In this document: positions 41,982 through 64,000 of the stretch, piece after piece | Layout of the letters: the number at the start of each line of letters is the position of its first letter | Position numbering within the stretch: position 1 is the stretch's first letter | Source of the DNA: Cranoglanis bouderius | Lineage: Eukaryota; Chordata; Actinopteri; Siluriformes; Cranoglanididae | Assembly (NCBI GenBank): GCA_023630585.1 | Contig: CM042536.1 | Span: 27,121,404-27,185,403 of the forward strand | Direction of reading: 5' to 3' | Length of the DNA: 64,000 nucleotides | Translations under genes and position numbers: made by a program | The notes under the pieces: generated by a model | The model's input: only the letters and a program-made list of their open reading frames with translations | Database searches by the model: none | What the model was told of the DNA's origin: nothing

Positions 41982-43585
41982 AGCAGTAGAACAAGAGCGG
42001 TCTTCTGACTGAAAGAGCTAGAGCTGTGGGAGAGGGAGAGAGAGAGAGGGAGAGAGAGAGGGAGAGTGTCCCTGTGCTAGGCCAAAGCTCAGTGGCCCGG
42101 CTCTAAGCAACAGAACGGCTGCCGTTCAAGAAGCGCCACATGTCAGCACATAGTGTAGCTATGCTTTCAAATAGAGAATATCAGAGGCTAGTGACTACAC
42201 ATACACAACGTTTTGTTAGTTTTCTTTGATGTTTCTGCTTGATTTTTCATTTTCATTTAACAATTTAGCAATAAATATCAGTTTAAGTCAGTATTCAGTT
42301 GATAATGATTGGGGGTAAAGTATATTTTTGATACATCAGATGACGCACGGCCGAACGTTTCCTTTCAGTAGTGGAAAATAAAGAGTCAGAATAGAAATAA
42401 TATTATGTTGCATTATATTATGTCCTAGATGTAAACATACTATAACCGGTATTATGGCACTGTTAATTAATGGCACAGACAAAATACAGAAAAGAAATAA
42501 AACAACAGTTGGAGCTTATGGTGAGCATGAAACAAGTTATAATAATTTTGAAACACTTAAATGAACACAAAATTTTACAGAAGATTAATTTTGAGAAATG
42601 ATAAGTGAATGTAACCTGTGTATACCAAAGACCAGCAGAAACATCACTGTTCTCTGAGGACCGTACTGCTCAGTTTGATTAATTCACTGGTAGAATATTC
42701 TGGTCTGTATTTAATCTAGCAGTAATCTTCATAAGTAATATGGGATGCAGGAAGGAAAGAAAGTAGTTGCTCTGTTTGAAATGTACAAATATAGTTGAGA
42801 TGTACTGTAGGCAATGCACAATTTATTCTAATAGGTTCATGTAGGTTATGATATTTCTAGGTAAGTATTCATTAAGTACAAGTTAAGGCTATTTTTCCTG
42901 CATTTAGGAATGCCAGCTTGTGGCTTGGGTGGAACTTGCACTGTACTTTTCTAGTTAGATTATAGGGCTTCTAAGCATTGTTCAACTTTGATGTCACAAG
43001 CCTTGTCTGAGGCTGCATGGTTGCGTATCAGTCGTTGCTTCAGGAAAACTACTGCTTTTGAGTATTTGTAAATGTGACCCGTGTATGACGAGGAAATGAA
43101 ACTTGAACGTGACGACACATTCAAGAGCAAGTCTTAATGTCAGAGGAAATAAATGCAGGTTTTAAATGCTTATAAATCAAACTGCCCTGCAATTAAGAGC
43201 ACATACTCTGTAGTATTTTCCTCTTAAGGGATACTTTTAAGCTACAGTTCACCTTTACTTTAAATCACTATGGTGACTGATATCCTTGTACATGAACAGC
43301 CTTATTTTGGTAGAAGAGTGAACGGAGCAAATGAATAGTTCCACTATCTATCAATTTTCATGTTTTGGCCTGCAATTCATATGTTGTTTTATTGCAATAT
43401 TTACATTAAATTGTGCACTGAAATACACAATACTAAGCTAGAGCCTGGTGTATATATATACACACACACACAAACAAAATGTAGGCAGTCTGGCATTGAA
43501 TATTATTCCTTAACATCTCAGAAGTTTCATTTTCTGTGCTGAAGTTGCACACAGTCCCCATGAATAAAAAGAAACCATGATGCCC
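41982..43585 (+). other. homer3: homer3 3' untranslated region
   Basis: Starts with a GA-rich stretch (42029-42066). AATAAA-type signals occur at several places; the best distal ones are 43563-43568 and 43658-43663. The second would place the homer3 end against or over the uba52 3' end on the other strand. Confidence 0.5.
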
Positions 43586-43690
43586 TGTGTGTGTCTGGTG
43601 TGAGTTTGTCACCTATTTGAACTTAAGTAAATCAGCTCTACAAATTTAACTGCTGAAAATAAAGCACTGAGACACTGATTTCTTTAACAT

Positions 43691-43696
43691 TTTATT
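43691..43696 (-). terminator. uba52: uba52 poly(A) signal
   Basis: AATAAA on the minus strand, 44 bp downstream of the stop codon. This gives the very short 3'UTR usual for ribosomal protein genes. Confidence 0.75.
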
Positions 43697-43739
43697 GTTA
43701 AACAATCGGCATATGTTTCAAGCGCACTAGTGCTAGAGT

Positions 43740-46067
<2,328 letters not shown>

Positions 46068-46089
46068 ACCGATGACGTATTTCCGCTTC

Positions 46090-46893
46090 AATATTCACCT
46101 TCAGCCTGACTTAACAGAGTTACTGCCGCCTACCGGCTGGGGAAAGAAATGCACACAAGAAACGAAAAGTATAGTTTGTTAGCTTTTATAGTTGAACTCA
46201 GCATACATTCTATAGCCAAAAGTTTGTGGACACCTGACCATCACACCCACATGTGGTTCTTCCCCAAAGTTATATACTAGCTCAGTGTAACTGACACAGA
46301 CAAAAGGGGGAATGTGCAGTATACAGTGATATGAAGTAAAATGGTAAGTGACTAATTCCAGTGCAAATGACATGTTATAAATAGAAGAGTCATAAATGTA
46401 CATGATAGTCCATGATACTAGCAATAATACTGAGATATCATGGCAGAACGCAACTTCAGTGTAAATGACATGGACAAAAAAATAGTTTGTTACAGTATAA
46501 GAATATAACATTAAAGTAATGATGCATGTATTGATTCTGTAATGTAGGTTATTGAAATTGTTATAATGCACACTCTAAACTAAAAACTAACCAAAAACTA
46601 TCCAAATAGTCTTTTTGGATTGTTCATTTTTCAGAAAAAAAAGCTTTTTATGCAAAATTCGGGTCACGCTGCCAACAAGAAGACCTCAGCTCGAGTCCTC
46701 AGACAAGAATTACATTTTGAATTAAATTCTGAAATGACAACTAACAGGTTAACGAACAATAGAAACGCTGCTGCTGTTCAAATTAGTAAATTATTCATCA
46801 CCACAGTTCACTTCTGTGCAGTATGATGATGTTGGAGAATTAATTCAATGCAAGATATGGCATTTCTCTACGTTTGTACTGTTATGAATACTG

Positions 46894-46929
<36 letters not shown>

Positions 46930-48180
46930 ATAATGTCTTTCACTGTATTAATGTTATTGTATTATTTTTATTCTATTGTATTGTTTGCCCTTTGAGTTAT
47001 TAGAAATCCTAATTAACTTTACATATGATTACTCTATTACTTATTTAAAGATTTGTGCTAAAATGTTTTAAGGTGGTATGCATAAATACAGAGATTATAA
47101 AATGTTTTACCACCCAGGCTCACAGAGTGATTAAGCAAAAGTGTGATATAAATCAGTGACCAGTCGCTGGTATATAAACGATAGAACTGTAGTTAAAACA
47201 TAATAATAATAATAAACAGGCTAAATAAACAACACCAAGTCCCTTTGAAATAGTCAAGTGGGGTGTTGTCTTTCAATTACAAGCTCTACAGAGTAAATTG
47301 CATTTTAAAAGCTAACTACTGTTATTGTTACTGTTACGCTAAAGCTATTTCTATCGTTAATGGCGCCCTCTTGTGGTCAACTTTAGTCTTGGTAAATCTG
47401 GATTAGTGTTAGTTACAACGGCAGATCCGTAAAGTGTTTGTCATCTCAAAACCATAATTTGGGTTTTAGACTGGGTATAACCATAAATTGGGGAGTTTTA
47501 CTCCTCAGCGACCCACAGCGTTTTCACAAAAGCAAATATATAGTTTTTAATTTTTAAACAGATTTTAGTTAATAGTTAATTTTAAATGTTACCCTGCCGT
47601 ACCACGACAGCCCAGAAGGGGGCAACACGACACAGGTTGAATCTGCCTTACAAGCCTTTCCGAAATCCTGTTCTAGGAGACATGAAGAGTGAAAGACTAC
47701 ACATATTTTTATCATGTTAACATAATATACACTAGATACAATATTAATAATAATACATTTGTCTCATCATGTTTTATCTTTTTATGGCAGCTAAATTTAT
47801 AATCTCGTTAAAAAAAAAAAAATTAAGTTAAACTTAGAGGGGGAGATTGTAACATTATATTTTAATGTTACCACACAACTTTGCACACTGGTTTAGCAAA
47901 TGCAAAAGAAGAAGAAGAAGAAGAAAAAAGCTTTAAAATGTATAAACGGGGGGAAAAAAAGCCATATTTATTTATGAGTCCTCCACTGCAAACTTATCCA
48001 TTGTAGAAATCTTTGGTGATATTTGGTTATTGGGGGAAAAAGGCACAGTGTAACATGCTGCTCATCCATCATAGTTATCACCATATACACACTGAGACAA
48101 TCAACATAATGCATGATGGGTAATCTAGTTATGGTTCTGTTCCAGTGAAGGTGTCGAGTGTTAAGAATAAGTGAGTCAGG
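46090..48180. other. Spacer between uba52 promoter and cers4 3' end
   Basis: Contains a transposon end fragment (46194-46265), a poly-T tract at 46898-46924, AAT-rich sequence near 47200 and a GAA run at 47908-47927. No gene is supported; the ORF at 46571-46179 lies partly over the transposon fragment and has no recognisable domain. Confidence 0.5.
46194..46265. mobile_element. Terminal fragment of a Tc1-like element
   Basis: The string ATAGCCAAAAGTTTGTGGACACCTGA matches the end of the element at 54500-55364 (GGCCAAAAGTTTGTGGACACCC). Only this one end is present. Confidence 0.6.
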
Positions 48181-48189
48181 AATTCTTCA

Positions 48190-48750
48190 ACTCATTTAAT
48201 AATACATTACAAATTAAATACATAGAAAGGGCATATGTACAAATAAAATATTGATTTTTGATGAAAGCTCTCATACTGTAATTTCTGTGATTAGGTTAAT
48301 GGTAAACTTAAGAAAGCCAATCTACGTATTTGTGCATATTTTGTGTAGTACATTGTTTCACAATTCTGCTCGATGAATTCCTGCTGTACTGCACATTTTA
48401 GTGCTTTTCCAAAAACACATTTTCGATTTCAGTTCAGCAGCTACTTAAAAGTCTCTGTTAAAAGTAGGAAATCACTGAAACATCAAGCGCAGTGAGATTC
48501 CAGCAGCATGAAAGGCCAGCCCATAGTTTTTAGTGTGTGAGACTAGCATTAGAGCCAGAGGTGTAATTAACTGCTGACATTCTAGGATACACAGAACATG
48601 GAAATCAAATCAGTAGCAATGTTTCATGTTTCATGGCTACAAGATCCAAAATGTTACATCCTGCGAATGACCTGTGTCCTATTTTTAAAAGTAATAGTGA
48701 ACATAACAGTAAGAGGAACCTCAGCGCTCTCGTTCTCTGGCTAAAAGGTG
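48190..48750 (-). other. cers4: Probable cers4 3' untranslated region
   Basis: Non-repetitive sequence after the stop codon. Minus-strand signals are ATTAAA at 48199-48194 and, further away, AATAAA at 47982-47977. The end is not fixed. Confidence 0.4.
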
Positions 48751-61547
<12,797 letters not shown>

Positions 61548-61548
61548 G

Positions 61549-62529
61549 CTGCAGGTGGACAGAATAGCGAATATGAATATGTCATGTAAGCAAATGTCAG
61601 CATTAACCAAACCTTGTGGGCGTGCTGGTGGTGATGGTGGTCTAGTCGACATAGCTAGCTAGTAGCACACTCACTAACGTCACTAACACATAGAGTGATA
61701 CCTTTGGGTTTTTTTTTTCCTCATAGAATTTGTGTTACAAAGACTTTGGCTCTTTCTATATGGTCTTTAATGATGAACACGTATTTATTAAGTGAAATAA
61801 AAGTTCATTTAAACATTACGCGACCTCAACGACTCAATAATGACGCAGTTGGTAATTGACCCTAAGGTGAAGCGTTTTTTTTTTTTTAATTGCCGTTAAC
61901 GCTAGCATGTTGTGACAACCAAAAGAAACAGAAATATATGGAATTTCCGACCAAATACTGAAAAAAACCCGAGTGAGTTGTCTACAGAAACAATGAGGAG
62001 TTCGCCAGAATTTACAAATGAGTCGGAAATTACACGTACACCCTGTATAATTATATTCCAAGCAGCCATTTTAGGGGTCACTAATGCTATTTTCAGCAGT
62101 TATGTGTACAGGACATCTTCCACGGTGATTTGTGCTCGGTTTTTTTTTTCTAATAAAAGATAAATTCCAACGACTGTAAGCCTAACAGCACATTACACAC
62201 ATCACCATCGAAATAAACAAGCTGTGCGATAAGAGAACTGTCTTCAGAGATGTGATCTAATCAGATGTCGTTATGTGAAGGTCAGAGCCGCTGTAGTTTT
62301 CCTTCTGATGCGCCATTACACGTTGAAAACACTTCAAAGCGACAATATAAAGTATATAATGCTCTTATCTAATGCTTAATCAGTAGCCACTAGTCTCGCT
62401 TAATTTTTCCTCAATATCACATGAGCGAACAATATGCACTGGTTGTCTCTCTGTCTACGACCTAATTACGAATATTATCCCTGGCTATTCCTCAATATAT
62501 ATTTCTCGTTTGACAGTGATATATACTAC
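61549..62529. other. cers4 intron 1, nothing recognised
   Basis: An in-frame upstream ATG exists at 61652, but the sequence directly before the start codon is a good acceptor (CTGTCCACCTGCAG), so this region is read as intron. Confidence 0.55.
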
Positions 62530-62640
62530 CTGGTGATGTTTCCAGCGGTGTTTTCCTCCGTCCAGGCTGCAGAGACAGGGCTGCGTGCTGCTGCACAGCG
62601 GCGCGTGAACTGTCCGGTACTGACAAACGATTCGCCAAGG
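62530..62640 (-). other. cers4: Candidate cers4 non-coding first exon
   Basis: On the minus strand the segment ends in a plausible donor (CATCACCAG|GTAGTA at 62530). It is locally GC- and CpG-richer than its surroundings (for example GTTCACGCGCCGCTG), as expected of a promoter-proximal 5'UTR exon. Its 5' limit is not fixed. Confidence 0.45.
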
Positions 62641-62881
62641 AATCGGTTCTGTTTGAACGACTCTTTTAATGCGAGTCGAGCAAGAGTGAATATACACTAA
62701 GAATCATCTCGATAAGCTGAAACCTGTTTTTCCTAATACAGTGTACATTATGCACAATGTATCAATATCTCGCTAGAATTTATATCATCTGATACAATTA
62801 AAAAATAAAATAAAATGTATAAATATATAATAAAAATCATTATGCATTCAATTTTGTCTGAAGTATTCAAATCTAAATCAA

Positions 62882-62900
62882 GTGTGTGTGTGTGTGTGTA

Positions 62901-62932
<32 letters not shown>

Positions 62933-62947
62933 TGTGTGTGTGTGTGT
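62882..62947. repeat. (GT)n microsatellite
   Basis: GT run with two TATG interruptions. Confidence 0.95.
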
Positions 62948-63535
62948 TTACAGCACTTGTAATCATATAATGTAATTAGGTAGGTTTTATTATAACCCAC
63001 AAACTTAAAACACAGAAGACAGCATTGCCTTAATGCTCTATATTGTGACTCAAAAGAATCATATTTTCTGGGAAAAAGGAATCGAATCAGAGAAATGAGT
63101 CAGAATTTACATCATGACTGCAGGAGCGTTGCGTTGCACCTGTTCCGAGATCAGGGTTGCCAGATTGAACTGGCTGTCTGACCTACTTATAGTTTAAAAC
63201 CTTCCCAATTCACTATAAGCACAATTGTACAGTACACTACAGACCAGTCCCATCTGGAATAAAATGAACACAATCTAATCTAATCTACTAGTCCAAAGCC
63301 ATTTTCCAAATCTATTTAAATACAGTAGTTTAGCTGGGAGTTGGAAAAAAAATCTGGCAACAGATCAGATCAAATCAGGCATTTCCATCCAGGCACAAAC
63401 TTTATAATATAACTTCAAAACTTAACCTTATAATAAATTATATAGAATTTGTTGAATGTAAGTGCAAAATGAAGTCAAACAGATTTAATTAATTCCAACT
63501 AAACAGTCTGGCATGGCTATGTTTCACAGACCCAT

Positions 63536-63690
63536 CCATTTTCCATACCACTTATCCTACACTTAAGGAACTCAGGGCGGCGGGACACCCTTGATGGGGT
63601 GCAGATCACAGTCGCACACATTCACGCACCATGGGCAATTTGGAAACGCTAATCAGCATTGCATGTCTTTGGACTGGGGGAGGACAATAA
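63536..63690 (-). mobile_element. 3' fragment of family 1 SINE, minus strand
   Basis: The complement contains CCAGTCCAAAGACATGC, GCGTTTCCAAATTGCCC and the ATGGAAAATGGATGG tail, matching 21440-21635. The tRNA-like head is missing. Confidence 0.7.
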
Positions 63691-63749
63691 GAACAGTTTT
63701 GAAGTTTGCACCTGATACATTTTCAAATAACTTGTACACCCACACAACT

Positions 63750-63814
63750 CCCAAAAAATAATGTTTGTTCTTTGTAATATTTTTTACCAAAAAATAATGT
63801 TTGTTCTTTGTAAT
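63750..63814. repeat. Tandem duplication, two copies of about 28 bp
   Basis: The unit beginning CCAAAAAATAATGTTTGTTC occurs twice, separated by ATTTTTTA. Confidence 0.85.
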
Positions 63815-64000
63815 GGCTCTGTTATTACTTTGCTGGATGTCATCCACTGCTGCCTTCAGATTAGGTCTGGAGTCCGAGAGGGTCATGGTAAAACTTTTAC
63901 TGCTTGCTTCTGATTCTTTTCAAACTATTTTTCTTTTGATTTTACCTGATATTTTGAAGTGTTGTCTTGTAACAATCTTGCAACAAGATATACCCACTTT

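Larger units (their letters stand above)
62641..64000. other. Flank upstream of cers4
   Basis: Holds a GT run (62882-62947), a reversed SINE fragment (63536-63690) and a short tandem duplication (63750-63814). No gene supported. Confidence 0.5.

Noticed and set aside
61548..61652. Upstream in-frame start for the ceramide synthase (MSTRPPSPP...)
   Set aside because: A good acceptor ends one base before the internal ATG, and family proteins start with the MELIDEW-type N-terminus.

Overview
This window is nuclear DNA from a ray-finned fish, probably an otophysan such as a catfish, characin or cyprinid. The evidence is split genes with GT-AG introns, vertebrate protein sequences, many Tc1/mariner relics, tRNA-derived SINEs and long dinucleotide microsatellites. 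The lineage below teleost is inferred from the repeat types and is not proven.

Four protein genes are supported. (1) upf1 (+, 417-6039) is the 3' half of the nonsense-mediated decay RNA helicase gene. Twelve coding exons give the last 605 residues; the Walker A exon and everything upstream lie outside the window. (2) homer3 (+, 17218-41981) is a complete postsynaptic scaffold gene with an EVH1 domain and a C-terminal coiled coil. It has a CpG-rich promoter and a possible alternative first coding exon. (3) uba52 (-, 44974-43740) is complete and encodes ubiquitin fused to ribosomal protein eL40. It has a 5'TOP-type start near 46067. (4) A homeodomain-containing ceramide synthase, best matched to cers4 (-, 61547-48751), is complete at 400 residues in ten coding exons. 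The upf1/homer3/uba52 neighbourhood resembles human 19p13.11.

Layout: 1-416 is a upf1 intron. The upf1 exons follow, then its probable spliced, long 3'UTR (to about 9060). The interval 9060-16560 is a repeat-rich intergenic block with SINE, hAT-type and Tc1 copies. The homer3 CpG island is at 16560-17222, and homer3 runs over 25 kb with SINE, LINE and Tc1 fragments in its introns. homer3 and uba52 converge tail to tail at 43.56-43.70 kb. uba52 lies at 43.7-46.1 kb with a MITE-like repeat in its first intron. A 2 kb spacer separates it from cers4 (48.2-62.6 kb), whose last intron holds a pile of transposons including a solo LTR. A repeat-bearing flank completes the window.

The genes do not form a functional unit; they are ordinary neighbouring housekeeping or neural genes. 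I found no undescribed multigene system. The most informative non-genic structures are the nested transposon insertions with intact target-site duplications, the upf1 3'UTR intron just after the stop codon, and the homer3 alternative start with an upstream ORF ending 2 nt before the second ATG.
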